DNA from: Phellopilus nigrolimitatus
Taxonomy: Eukaryota; Basidiomycota; Agaricomycetes; Hymenochaetales; Hymenochaetaceae
Direction of reading: 5' to 3'
Length of the DNA stretch: 64,000 bases
Assembly (NCBI GenBank): GCA_021029095.1
Contig: JAJOHG010000044.1
Coordinates: 1 to 64,000 of the forward strand
In this document: positions 36,761 through 46,728 of the stretch, piece after piece
Layout of the letters: every line of letters starts with the position of its first letter
How positions within the stretch are numbered: position 1 is the stretch's first letter
Position numbers and translations under genes: made by a program
The notes under the pieces: model-generated
The model's input: only the letters and a program-made list of their open reading frames with translations
Databases searched by the model: none
What the model was told of the DNA's origin: nothing

Positions 36761-37440
36761 AGTTATATGCACGAAGTCGCTCGCTCGTTCGAGTGCATTG
36801 CGATGCCAGTGCAGGGAACGCCTACTTTTTCCAGGGTCGCGTATTTCTCGGCGACTTGAAATATGCAAATAAAATGGGAACAGATGCCATTCGAACTGTG
36901 TGTTCCATGTTTAGGTCGCGAGACGGCAATACCAGCATCTACCGGACAATAGCCTTGGGCTGGACGTCCAGAAATTATTCTTGGAGGTTGAACGGAATAT
37001 AAACCAATACCTGATATCGTCTCTTGTCATAATTTCTTTCACGACTTGAACTCTTTCTGGTGGATTACAATCCGGATGTTTTTCTTCTACGATTACCCGT
37101 TTTCAAAACAAAAAAGGACAATCCGGACGAAGTCAACTGGTCTAAAGATATGAAGGAACTCTTCCCTCGAAACTCGCACACAGGAGCTCGGACAGATTTC
37201 TTCGAGAATATTTCTCAGTTTACAGAAACCAGTTGCCTTCCTGAAGACGTCACGACTCTGAAATGCTCTTGGATGGAGTCTTTTGTAGGCTCAATTCGAG
37301 GCATCGCCACCAACAACAGTCAGTGAAACAGCACCTGACGAAACGCGCAACTGTAATTGTCACCATACTGCACGAGTACATCTCAGCGACGTATACGATT
37401 ACCCTCACTTCGTTCTTGATGTCTTCAAAAAAGTAGAAGA
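36761..37440 (+). pseudogene. degenerate fungal-type protein kinase (FunK1-like) remnant
   Basis: Only the C-lobe can be followed, and it switches frames. One frame reads HCDASAGNAYFFQGRVFLGD then LKYANKMGTDA, which corresponds to the HRDVSAGN catalytic loop and the D-L-E-Y-AKKM strand of the family. A second frame continues GRETAIPAS and, after stops, YKPIPDIVSCHNFFHDLNSF then WWI, matching the family's HDLESLWWI helix. A third frame continues WSKDMKELFPRN and TDFFENISQF. Stops and frame changes fall between abutting motif pieces where no intron fits. The catalytic Arg of HRD is Cys. The N-lobe was not found. A decayed copy is more likely than an expressed gene; sequencing indels are a lesser possibility. 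Confidence 0.65.
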
Positions 37441-37994
37441 TCACCGATCATAATGAAGCGTCGAAGCCTCGCTCACGTACCGAAATCGCCGTGGTACGTG
37501 CCGTGTTCTCCTGTACTAAATCACCTACCTATTCACGCGAAACATCCCGAATCTGACTCGAACGACGTGGTTTGGGGTCTGAGTGGGGCAGTCCAACGCG
37601 TATGTTATCTTTTGGCAGGTGCTTCCATCGGTCGCGTCGAGTATGATAGATCTGCCAGTCATGGACTCCTGGAAGGATTGATAATGTATATTACGAGCTC
37701 TTGCTACTCTCTTACGTACCCATCGAATTCTCATCGTAATCTTCAAACAAACTTAGTTTGAGTGGCGATTGCGCCCTGTCATTTACCCTTTATCATGAGT
37801 TTAGAACTTTGGGGCGAAATCAGACTGACATGGTACAGATTAAAGATGTCTGGATAATGTACAACTCCATAAACTCAAGCAAAACAGTGAGGCCTCGCGC
37901 CGAAATTCCCATCATACTCGTCGCTTCATTCAACAGGGTCCAACATTATGTGCATATATCAAACGGCCAAACCCTGCCCGGTACCTGGCGACGA

Positions 37995-38456
37995 TCACTT
38001 GCTGTTGAGCTCAGCTGCGCGCACCCTCAACTCATCGCGGGACTTGGTTGCGTAGGAGCGGTAAAACATCGAAGTCAGTATCGGGACAAAGACACGGATG
38101 CAATCCCGAGAGCTACGTACAGCAGGCTCGCCAATGTTAGCATCGGCATTGGGGATGACCGGGCCTGGAGTGTTATGCACTGCAGACGCAGGGTTCTGCG
38201 CGGTCGCGAGGCCCCCGCCGGCTTGGGTACCGTTGAGGTCGGCGGGGTCATTTGTCTTCTGTTGAATTTAAACAAAGAAAACGATCAGTGATCAGTAAAC
38301 GGGGACCAAGTCAAACAGACGCAAAATGCGACATACAGCAGGATGCGGCTGGATAGAGAACTGCTGCTCCTCGCCTGCCTTCTTGTCCTTCTTACTGCCT
38401 GACGCAGAGCGACGTTTGGTCGCCTTCTCCTTGATCTTCTTAAAGAAACTTGACAT
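37995..38456 (-). CDS. small conserved-looking protein, 101 aa, unknown function
   Basis: Three exons (38337-38456, 38121-38258, 37995-38042) join with GTATGT and GTACGT donors, both introns 78 nt, and give exactly 101 codons plus TGA. The protein begins MSSFFKKIKEKATKRR, a basic amphipathic start, then KKDKKAGEEQQFSIQPHPA, a Pro/Ala/Asn-rich middle (ALNGTQAGGG-like, NTPGPVIPNADANIGEP) and ends SRDELRVRAAELNSK. Reading frame is kept across both junctions, which is good evidence for a real gene. I do not recognise a named family. A basic N-terminal helix could bind membrane, but that is speculation. Overlapping plus-strand frames are its shadow. Confidence 0.65.
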
Positions 38457-38843
38457 CGTCGTCGTTGTCGTCGTGTATGTGGTCGTTGACTCGATGGTCG
38501 TGGTAGATGGGCAAGGGCTATAGAAGTCTCCCTATTATCCTCCGTCTTTATATGCGCTGCGCATGCGGAACTTGAGGTAAAGGCGTGCTGTGCAGTCATG
38601 CTAAGAGTAAGACCAATGATGACGTCACATCCATAAGTAGCCATTCTTTATTTATCTTCTGCTTGCTTGCTTTTCTTTTTCTTTATTTTTTCTTCTGCTC
38701 TGGATGGAAGGAAAATATGAATAAAAATTTGCGGGGCTCATAATGGATTTTACTTCGATACGATAATACAAAACACGGACGACAAGCTAGGCAGAAGCAT
38801 AGCTGAAGTGTACAAGCATTTACTAGTTCTCTGAAGCATACAA
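38457..38843. other. short intergenic region
   Basis: About 390 bp between the start of the 101-aa gene and the end of calmodulin (both minus strand). T-rich stretch at 38640-38700; otherwise nothing distinct. It should hold the calmodulin 3' UTR and the promoter of the small gene. Confidence 0.5.
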
Positions 38844-39876
38844 TCACTTTGCGAGCATCATCTAAAAGGAAAGTAGTCAGAGAGCTGCTAAACAGAAATA
38901 TCGAAGTTCCTCACCTTCACAAACTCTGCATATGTGTGAGAGAACAGAGCGCGGTTAAATAAAGTATGTTACAAGGAAATAGAGATCACCCACCATCGTA
39001 GTTGATCTGACCGTCACCATCGACGTCTGCTTCGCGAATCATCTCGTCCACCTCGAACTCAGTCAGGCGCTCGCCTAAGCATCATACACATCAGCAATCG
39101 GATTCATATTAAGTCTACCATCGTATGACACGCACCGAGGTTGGTCATGACGTGCTTCAGCTCAGCGGCGCTGATGTAGCCGTTGTCGTCACGATCGAAC
39201 ACCTTGAACGCCTCCTTGATCTCATCCTCGCTGTCGGTATCACGCATCTTGCGCGCCATCATCGTCAAGAACTCGGGGAAATCGATCGTGCCGTTCCCGT
39301 CCGCGTCAACCTCGTTGATCATGTCCGTCAGCTCCGCCTCGGTCGGGTTCTGCCCCAACGAGCGCATCACGGTACCGAGCTCCTTTGTCGTGATCGTGCC
39401 GTCTCCATCTGAGGAGCAGACATTAAAAAGTCAGCGAATACTGTCTGAGTTGGCTTGGTCAAGCTGACGGCCACGCACCTTTGTCGAACAGTGAGAACGC
39501 CTCCTTGAACTCTGCAAAGATATCAGCTTCCCGGCCTTACAAGCCAGCTGCAGAATCTGCTCGATCTCACCAGAGATCTGCTCTGTGAGAAAAACACGAG
39601 AAAACTGAGTATCAGTACGCGTCGCACACGTAAAGACGCATTAGTGATCCCAGATTCGACTCGACTTGACGCGTGCATTCGCTATCTGTTTGCTCGCGGA
39701 AATGCAGAGCGCTTCTGGGACCACCCAAGCGGGACATTTAGAAGAAGACGCACCGTCAGTCTACTCAGTCGACACGACACGGCGCACATATCACAGCAAA
39801 CGATGAAGTAATTGCTTAGCCCCACCATAGAACCTAGAAAATAGGCGTCGACCGCACTCACCAGCTGATCAGCCAT
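38844..39876 (-). CDS. CAM1: calmodulin
   Basis: Calcium sensor that activates calcineurin, CaM kinases and other targets. Eight exons: 39862-39876, 39754-39760 (7 nt), 39571-39582 (12 nt), 39479-39511, 39136-39408, 38994-39074, 38915-38925 (11 nt) and 38844-38861. They sum to 450 nt, exactly 149 codons plus stop, the canonical length, and the join reads [20 protein letters not shown]. All four EF-hands are present. Hand 1 is split by introns around FDKDGDG. Hand 2 is [13 protein letters not shown], hand 3 [13 protein letters not shown] and hand 4 [13 protein letters not shown]. The protein ends VKMMLAK. Every junction has GT and AG ends. Hand 3 has RDDNG where vertebrates have KDGNG, a mild change that keeps the ligands. 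Confidence 0.96.
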
Positions 39877-40727
39877 GCTTATATGCGCCGCGAAAAAAAA
39901 GGTCAAAACTGAGGAATGGGGCGCCTTCTGAGGTGTAGTGAAAGGCCTGAGGAGGTTAAGTAGGAGAGCAGTTATGAAAGGGCTGTGAAGAACAAGGGTT
40001 TGAAGATTGGCAATTGCGGGCGGAATCTATCACGCGGCTATCTCCGCCGCTCACTGCCTCCTTCAACTTCAACTTCAAGTTTTACTTCTGACTTTTTTTC
40101 CCGTATAAGAATCTCCCTATTGAGTTTCATTTTGGAGAGTCAGTGTTCTTCAACTTACAAGCTTTCAGGAATATTCAACGTCTTGTTTTGCAAATACACG
40201 GAGCTGCACGACTCCTGTGCTGGCGCTTACTATGATTTGGCTATCCCTACAAGCTACTTATCTGCGAATCACCTTCCAGGAGTCTAACACCGGAAGCCTG
40301 TGCAGAAATTCATCGCGTTGCTCGGCGGATTTGCTCGATCGAAAGACAATTAGGGTGGGAGCGAGTGACGGTCTTCAATAAATAACATTAATATTGAAGT
40401 CATAACAGAAACACCCCTGCTTGGACTGCACAGCTGCTACTTCTGAACAAAAATCCAGTCTGGATCCATTCCGATGCTGTTGGTTTTCATATACACCTTC
40501 TTCGAACTCGTGAGAAAGCTGCAGCTCCGCGCTCATATATACCTTCGAGAGATTATGTACGTGATCCACGCTGGAACTGGCAGGTCTTCTATGAGCACTC
40601 GTGCGTCTTATTCCCACCTGCAGCACGACTACATAGCATGTACTCTGGCAGCATATAGGGGTCCTCCGTACTTGCCATCGTGTCAGACTGCTCTCCTCCA
40701 GTTGCATACTAAGCCTGTCTTTTAACG
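39877..40727. other. divergent intergenic region
   Basis: About 850 bp between calmodulin and the WH1-kinase gene, which are divergent. Open frames here (39985-40287 plus, 40375-40707 minus) carry no motif. Presumably promoters for both genes; no distinct element was identified. Confidence 0.5.
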
Positions 40728-42951
40728 ATGTCTCCGGGAAATCAATTAAACCGCAACCTCCGTCAGATGGAAAAGGACGTCGTCAAGGACGCGCTGGTCA
40801 GCGGATGCAAGATCTACGCGGTGGCCTTGGCTATGGTCCAGTACACCACCGATCCTACAACAAACACGAAGCCGTCGATCCTGTGTGGTGCACTGGCGTT
40901 TGTACGCGAGAAATCGAGCAGGAGACGTTACTTGAAGCTCGTGGATTTGGGGAAATCGCCAGGAAAGGTCATGTGGCTGCATCCGCTTTCCACGTGGACG
41001 GAGTTGATGCAGGCGAAAAATTCCAGAAGGGAGAGACACTTCGTACTTTCAGAAAGAGTACGCCCTCATTTTACCACGAGGCTTGTGTTCGTTGTGTCAT
41101 TTCTATAACGCTGATGACGGCGTTGTTCGTATTTTTAGGACTACCGCGCGAACATCTTTTTTGCGGACGACGTAGAGGCGTCAAAATTGCTATGCAAATT
41201 CATCGAGATTTTCTATCCACGTCCGGCGAGTGAGCGGGGACCGAGCCCGACAGCAGCGGTTTCCGAGCTTAGCGATAATATTTCCGAACAGCTCGAGAGG
41301 CTGGATATAATCGGAGGTGTCAGTGGGCATCTAGTCTTCTCCAGACTCAGCGGGCCCTCTAACCTTGGGAAACTTGATCTGGATACGCACGTCGACTCGA
41401 GGAACAATGAAGTTGCTTTGCAGAATATGGAGGTGAGAAAGCATGATAATATTATGATCAAGGTCCACGCCAGGCTGAGCCCAGGAAACAGGACTCCAGA
41501 GATCCATCCTCATTCCTCCCACCGCAAGTAATTGTACAGCCGCCTTCACCCATGGAAACCCTCGGTAGTCGTTTGAACTTATCTAATGAAGAAATAAGCT
41601 CGCCCCGAACGACCTCTACCTCACCTATCGCAGGGCCATCGTCGGCAGCAAACACTCCCACAAGCTATCCAGATTCTACATCCATTGGTATGTATATATC
41701 TCTGTAAACCTTAAAAGCTATTCGTCGGGCACAGATTGATCTCCCAAAGGGGGCGCTGCAGGAGCTTCTGATGAAGAAACCCAACGTCCTTCTTTACCTG
41801 AGTCCAAGTTCTGGACATATACGCACCAAAATAAAATATACCAGATCCCCGATGTCACAAATATGGTGGAAGCAGTTGAGAAAAATGAGCGTGAGTCAGA
41901 CAAAAAATTACAAGGAGGATTTGGAGTCGTCCGGAAGGGATTTCTCAAGGATCAGACGCCGGTGGCCATCAAGACTATGAAATTAGCGTCTAATGTATTT
42001 CTTAGTCCGAAGGCTAACAGTGAGGACACGATGAACAGAAAGGTGACTGTCGTATTCTAGTTGAGCTCCAATGATCCGCTCATCACCTTTACCGTCCGCT
42101 AGCGCTTCCGAAGCGAAGCAGCGACATGGCTCAGTTTGGACCATCCTAATGTTCTTCGTCTCATCGGCTTCGCCGAGCTAGACTCGTTTCATTTGGGACC
42201 GAGCCTCGTATCTCCGTGGATGCCAAACAAGGACAGCTTGACATATGTTCAGGAACACCCTGAAGTTAGACGACTTCCTATTGTAAGTCAAGAAAGAAGA
42301 TACTGTGCTGTTTTTGACCGATTGTTTTCTAGATCCTCGGTACAATTAAGGGTATCGCATACCTTCACGAACAAGGTGTTATTCATGGCGACATTAAAGG
42401 CGTAAGTGAGGTTTGGAGCTAGTAAACAGATCTATTATTCTTACATTTCCTGATTTTTTAATAAGAGAAATATAGTAATGTCTGATCTAGGTGTACCTCA
42501 AATCTGCGATTTCGGTCTTGCCTCCTTCGTTGATAGTGATGATCGCGCTATTTCAAAATCATTAATGAATGCTGGGACCACACAATGGATGGCTTACGAG
42601 CTTCATATGTCGGAGACGCCCGGGAAAGAAGTCTCAGCGGAAGCTGATATGTGGGCATTCGGGATGGTGATCATCGAGGTGTGCAACTTTTACAATTCTC
42701 AGAAAAGAAACAACTATGACGGTCTATCTTGTTCCCAGCTACTCACAGGTAACTACCCATTTCAGGAAAATCGGAGTCAAATAATTTTTCTTAGAATCGA
42801 AAGGAGACTCTTCCCTCCTCGACCGGACTCGGTCGAATGCTCAGAGAAGCTGTGGGACCTAACCCAAAGATGTTGGAATAAAAAGCCGACAGAGAGGCCA
42901 AAAGCAAAGGATGCTCTGGAAATTATTCATTCATTGTGTCCCGTAACTTAA
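40728..42951 (+). CDS. WH1 (EVH1) domain - protein kinase fusion
   Basis: Predicted 591-aa protein from eight exons (40728-41057, 41139-41432, 41492-41687, 41762-42042, 42103-42282, 42333-42401, 42466-42678, 42739-42951), all joins in frame. Residues about 15-140 form a WASP-type WH1 domain: KIYAVALAMVQYTTD, ALAFVREKSSRRRYLKLVDL, KVMWLH, and ANIFFADDVEASKLLCKFIE. A Ser/Pro-rich linker follows. Residues about 300-588 are a tyrosine-kinase-like kinase: loop QGGFGVVRKG, VAIK Lys near 344, helix-C Glu in RFRSEAATW, HGDIKGRN (catalytic Asp and Asn present; HRD Arg is Gly), CDFGLAS near 465, WMAYEL and ADMWAFGMVIIEV. In WASP the WH1 domain binds WIP/verprolin (family knowledge). Recruitment of this kinase to actin-assembly sites is inference. 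WASP itself is the next gene, same strand. Confidence 0.85.
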
Positions 42952-43227
42952 CACTGCCGTCAGTAAACTAGCTTATAATGAAGTTATCTCACATGTTGGT
43001 GGAAGCATTCCTCCGAGAGCGAGATGGCGATTTTTACCGATTTAGTGCTGTACCTTCCATATGTGTAGATGCACGCCACCAACCTCGTGCTACGGACTCG
43101 TGCTGAAGCCGCTTGATGTTGCTTGCTGCTTACACGCAGCTGCTGCTGCCCTCCACCCAAGCTTCATTGAAGACAACGACGACAGCTCTCAACTCCTCGA
43201 GGACGAACAGCAGTGGTAGTAACAGCG

Positions 43228-45109
43228 ATGCCGTTCCAGTCGACGATGAGCACTGATGAGAAGAATCGGGTGAAGAGCGTCCTCTCCTCGAATAACAAGA
43301 TCCTCATGGCTACCGTCGCCCGTATTTACTACGCCCATCCAGATCCCAGCTCATGGACGTTTTCTGGGGAGCAAGGGGGTCTTGCTTTCGTCAAGGACAA
43401 GAACAACGGGCTGTATTACTTCCGTCTTGTCGACCTTCAGGGCACGCGCGGAGTCCTGTGGGAACACGAGCTCTATGAAGGCTTCACCTTGAACGAAGAT
43501 AGGCCATTTTTCCACTCGTTTGCTGGCGATGTGCGCAAAGTCTCTGAATTTGTGCTGTAATGTATGGCTAATGGAGTTTCATAGGACTGCATGATCGGAT
43601 TGGTCTATACGGACGAGAGCGAGGCGACCTCGTTCTTGAAGGTGGTCTCGAAGAAGCGCAGTGCTGTCGGTGCGCATAGCAGATTTAAGGTGAAGTCAAA
43701 ATAGCTACGATTACTTGCCACGTCGCGCGGGCTGTCAATGGGGGTCTTTACACTACACGGGGCTATATACGTGGCAGGATCTTAGAGCGATATAATGAGT
43801 GGACACGATCATTCTCGCTCCGAGGTTCTCAAGCTTCTGGATTTCGATGCCTGGGCTTTTTCAACGACCAAATGATCAAGCTGCCTCGCAGAACGACAGA
43901 AGCTAGTTGTATATACCTTTCCTGTGCATCAATTGTCATGAAATATCTGATTCGCGACGTGGAAAGTAGTCTTAACTATTTTGGCTTTGCCCCTTAGTTT
44001 CTGAAGTTGGCTTCTGTACTGATACGTTTATAGGCAAAGCAAAGGCAAATGCTGCGAAGAAGAAAGCAAAGGGATCGAAGGGCAGCAAGATCTTGAAATC
44101 GCTTATCTCTGGACCGCAGGCAGGCTCGTTCAAACATGTATCACACATGGGGTACGATCCAGAAAAGGGTTTCACGTCGGACAATGTCGATCCGTCTTGG
44201 ATGGCCTTCCTGAATCAACTTGAGCAGCACGGTGTCGACGCTGCGCTCATCGCAGAAAATATGGATTTCATCAAGGACTTCGTGCGTGATGCGCAGGCAC
44301 CTAAACCAGTCAAATCTACGAGCACAAGTGCAAAAAAGCCTCCCGCGCAGAAATCCCCTGCGCAAAAACCGCCCGTACCCCCCACTCCGGCCACGCGCAA
44401 GAAGTCACAGAAGGGGCAGAAGCCTCCGCCGCCCCCGCGTAGAGGCGCACATGGACATTCAGATTCTGCATCATCTGTACAGACTCCGGTGGAACTGCCT
44501 GCTCAACCGAGTGCTACTCCGCCTCCGCCGCCGGCGCCTCCAGCGCCGGCATCCCCGGCACCGGCACCTCCCTCGCGTTCTACTGGTGCTAGCGCTCCTC
44601 CTCCACCGGCGCCGCCTCGTCCATCAGGCGCCCCACCCGCCCCACCCCTTCCGCCTGGTCGTCCGAGCGCGAATGGTGGTGCTCCTCCTCCGCCTCCGCC
44701 GCCCCCGCCGCCAGGTCTCAGCGCAGGAGGCGCCCCCCCGCCCCCTCCTCCTCCTCCACCCCCGCCTGCAGCTAATGCACCACCTCCACCTCCACCTCCA
44801 CCGCCTCCAGGCGCACCTCCACCTCCTCCACCCACCAGCTTGCCAGCTGCACCCCCTGCGCGCAATGCACTGCTTGAATCAATCCAGGGGAAGGGTGTGC
44901 ACACACTGCGCAAGACGGCTGGCCCAAACGAGCCTGCTAGCCCCGGTCGCGTCGCTTCGCCCCCTCCACAGAGTGCGAATACGAGTGCGACGGAAGAAGC
45001 GGCTGCGGGTGGAGGCGACCTCGCGGCAGCACTTGCTGCAGCGCTGAACCAACGAAATAAGAAGTTAGGCGACAGCGATGATGAGGACGATGAGGAGGAG
45101 TGGGACTAA
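43228..45109 (+). CDS. WSP1: Wiskott-Aldrich syndrome protein homologue (WASP)
   Basis: Activator of the Arp2/3 complex at endocytic actin patches. Three exons (43228-43530, 43585-43669, 44034-45109) give 487 aa. WH1 domain at about residues 5-125 (RIYYAHPDPSSWTFSGEQGG, LYYFRLVDLQGTRGVLWEHE, FAGDDCMIGLVYTDESEA). Then a basic Lys-rich stretch, a Cdc42/Rac-binding CRIB domain (ISGPQAGSFKHVSHMGYD) with autoinhibitory region, a long polyproline segment for profilin/SH3 partners, one WH2 actin-binding motif (RNALLESIQGKGVHTLRKT), and an acidic Arp2/3-binding end with the conserved Trp (DEDDEEEWD). The presence of a CRIB domain resembles animal and basidiomycete WASPs and differs from yeast Las17. 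The ATG at 43228 is used because the in-frame codon at 43213 is GTG. Intron 2 is unusually long (364 nt). Confidence 0.95.
44500..44855 (+). repeat. polyproline-encoding low-complexity tract
   Basis: C-rich, strand-asymmetric DNA within WASP coding for runs of up to eleven Pro separated by Ala/Gly. The antisense strand gives an open Gly-rich frame that is only a shadow. Likely prone to length variation. Confidence 0.9.
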
Positions 45110-46025
45110 CAATTGAAGGGCAGTTTCATGGAATCTATCATTTTGAAAACTTGTTAGTGAGGCAGCAAAGAAATCGAGGGCAGGAATCAACGTCGCTTCA
45201 GGATCCGAAGAATCTGGAAGGTTTAAGAGGGAAACTGCATATATACATGTGTGCGAGTGTGTGTTTCGAGGATAAGTCGATCCTAGTGTTCTACATGTGT
45301 ATGTGATTCTCCGAAAAGCGCTTTTTTTCTTCTCATATTGCTTTAGCTTCTTCACGCGGTTTATCTATCTCGGAGAGTTGCTTACTGAAGCACTCAGAAT
45401 CTGACCAGAATGTATATACCAAGAATTGCATATAGATGTAGTGTGGAAAAAGAATTGAGAAGCATGAATGCTATGGGGGATGGGGGGTGGGTTCAGACTG
45501 GCCATATTCATATAACCCAACCTACGGTCGTGGCATTCATCATTCATTGATTAGCTAGTTTAGTAAGCTTAATGGCCTCAGAGTCTGCGGCATGCAGGAA
45601 AGGTTTGGATATTTCGTGCACTACCGCTACCTGCCGGTCTGTCGATGTGTCCTATCTCCCAGCATATTTAACGAACTTCTGGTGAATTCGTCACAATAAT
45701 GCCTGAGGAATTAGACAGAGGCTCGGGCTTAAAGCGCCTTTTAAAGAGGCCCTTCGTTGAGATATGCTGGGTTTTTGACCGAGTCTTAACGGCTCCATAA
45801 TCCAGGGAAAGATAACCCGAGGACTTTATAGGGACCCATATCAGCACTCGGCCACCATGTAAGCCTTCCAGAACTTTATCGAGTATACAATATCTTCGAT
45901 CCTTACATCATGTCGGTGGGACCACTGTATTTCAAAGCTGGAAATGATAGCCTTCAATTTATCCAATACAGATTTCATTTCTTGCAGCTCGCACCTCAAA
46001 CACCGGGGCTTTGGGTGTGCTTCGT
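45110..46025. other. convergent intergenic region
   Basis: About 900 bp between the 3' ends of WASP and elongin C. No coding motif was seen. Presumably 3' UTRs plus spacer. Confidence 0.5.
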
Positions 46026-46604
46026 TTAAGTTTCGTAGTAATCAGCTGCCATAAGCCTGTATGGAATAAGTCATGGTCTGACTCGAAACATTTCAAGAGG
46101 ACACTCACAGCTCGAGTGCGATTTCTGGTATGATGCGCTCCTGGAAGTCTGGGATGTCCTCTCGAGGGCCGGCGGTCTCGTACAGTTTCTTATACATTAG
46201 ATACTCAAGCATCTTTTCTACTACAATTCCTCTGAAAGGTGTAAATAAGGCTGCTTGTTTAGTGAAAGAACGAACGAAACGAGAAACCCTACAAAAGAAA
46301 CATTACCTCTCATTGATGTTGCAGGTACTTGATATCGATTCGGTGAATTCGCCTGAGTGAAAAAGTTTGGGCGATAAGCTCTAATTCTATTGCAGCTTTG
46401 TTCCCTAACTTACTTTCAAGCATCCCCTTGAGAGTGCCACTACCCATAGCAACACGGCGTTGAACGACAAAGGAGAAGCCGTCTACGCTGACAAGTTTCA
46501 CCCAGTTGTCTTTCTTTTCTGAGAAGTCCTGAAATATGGTATTTATAACAGTTAACGCTATGTTGAAAACAGGACCATGCCTTTGCGATTTCGTCTTGAG
46601 GCAT
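46026..46604 (-). CDS. ELC1: elongin C homologue
   Basis: Skp1-like adaptor that bridges BC-box proteins and cullin in ubiquitin ligases and binds elongin A. Five or so short exons. Recognisable order: NWVKLVSVDGFSFVVQRRVA, GSGTLKGMLES, EFTESISSTCNINERGI, VVEKMLEYLMYKKLY, EDIPDFQERIIPEIALELLM, ending AADYYET with TAA at 46026-46028. Each piece aligns with the family (start strand WVKL, SGT-K-ML helix, IPEF, EIALELL-AA). The first exon is assigned as MPQDEIAK (46581-46604). To join it to DFSEKKDNWVKL in frame, the intron must start with GC rather than GT, so the true first exon may lie elsewhere. Divergent from POL2. Confidence 0.85.
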
Positions 46605-46643
46605 TTGGCTGAAAGGAAAAGGGAGTCCTTGTGACAGGGTCAG

Positions 46644-46661
46644 ACGCGTTACTGAACGCGT
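46644..46661. promoter_or_regulatory. two MCB (ACGCGT) boxes in the ELC1-POL2 promoter
   Basis: ACGCGT at 46644-46649 and again at 46656-46661, in the 124 bp between the start codons of elongin C and DNA polymerase epsilon. They are flanked by TGTGACA and its complement TGTCACA. ACGCGT is the binding site of the MBF (Mbp1/Swi6-type) G1/S activator in yeasts, which drives replication genes including POL2. Function here is inferred. Confidence 0.7.
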
Positions 46662-46728
46662 CGTCAACTTGTCACAGACTCGCTAGGTTCTGCTGCTTGC
46701 TCGCGCACCATCCTGACCATCTTCGAAC

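Noticed and set aside
37758..38291. 177-aa plus-strand open frame
   Set aside because: Overlaps the 101-aa minus-strand gene, whose splice junctions keep frame; this frame has no motif.
43670..44033. Box C/D snoRNA inside WASP intron 2
   Set aside because: Partial box-like strings (ATGAAA, CTGA) occur but no properly placed RTGATGA/CTGA pair with terminal stem was found.
44503..44913. Long Gly-rich minus-strand frame
   Set aside because: It is the exact antisense of the WASP polyproline tract and has no start context or independent motif.
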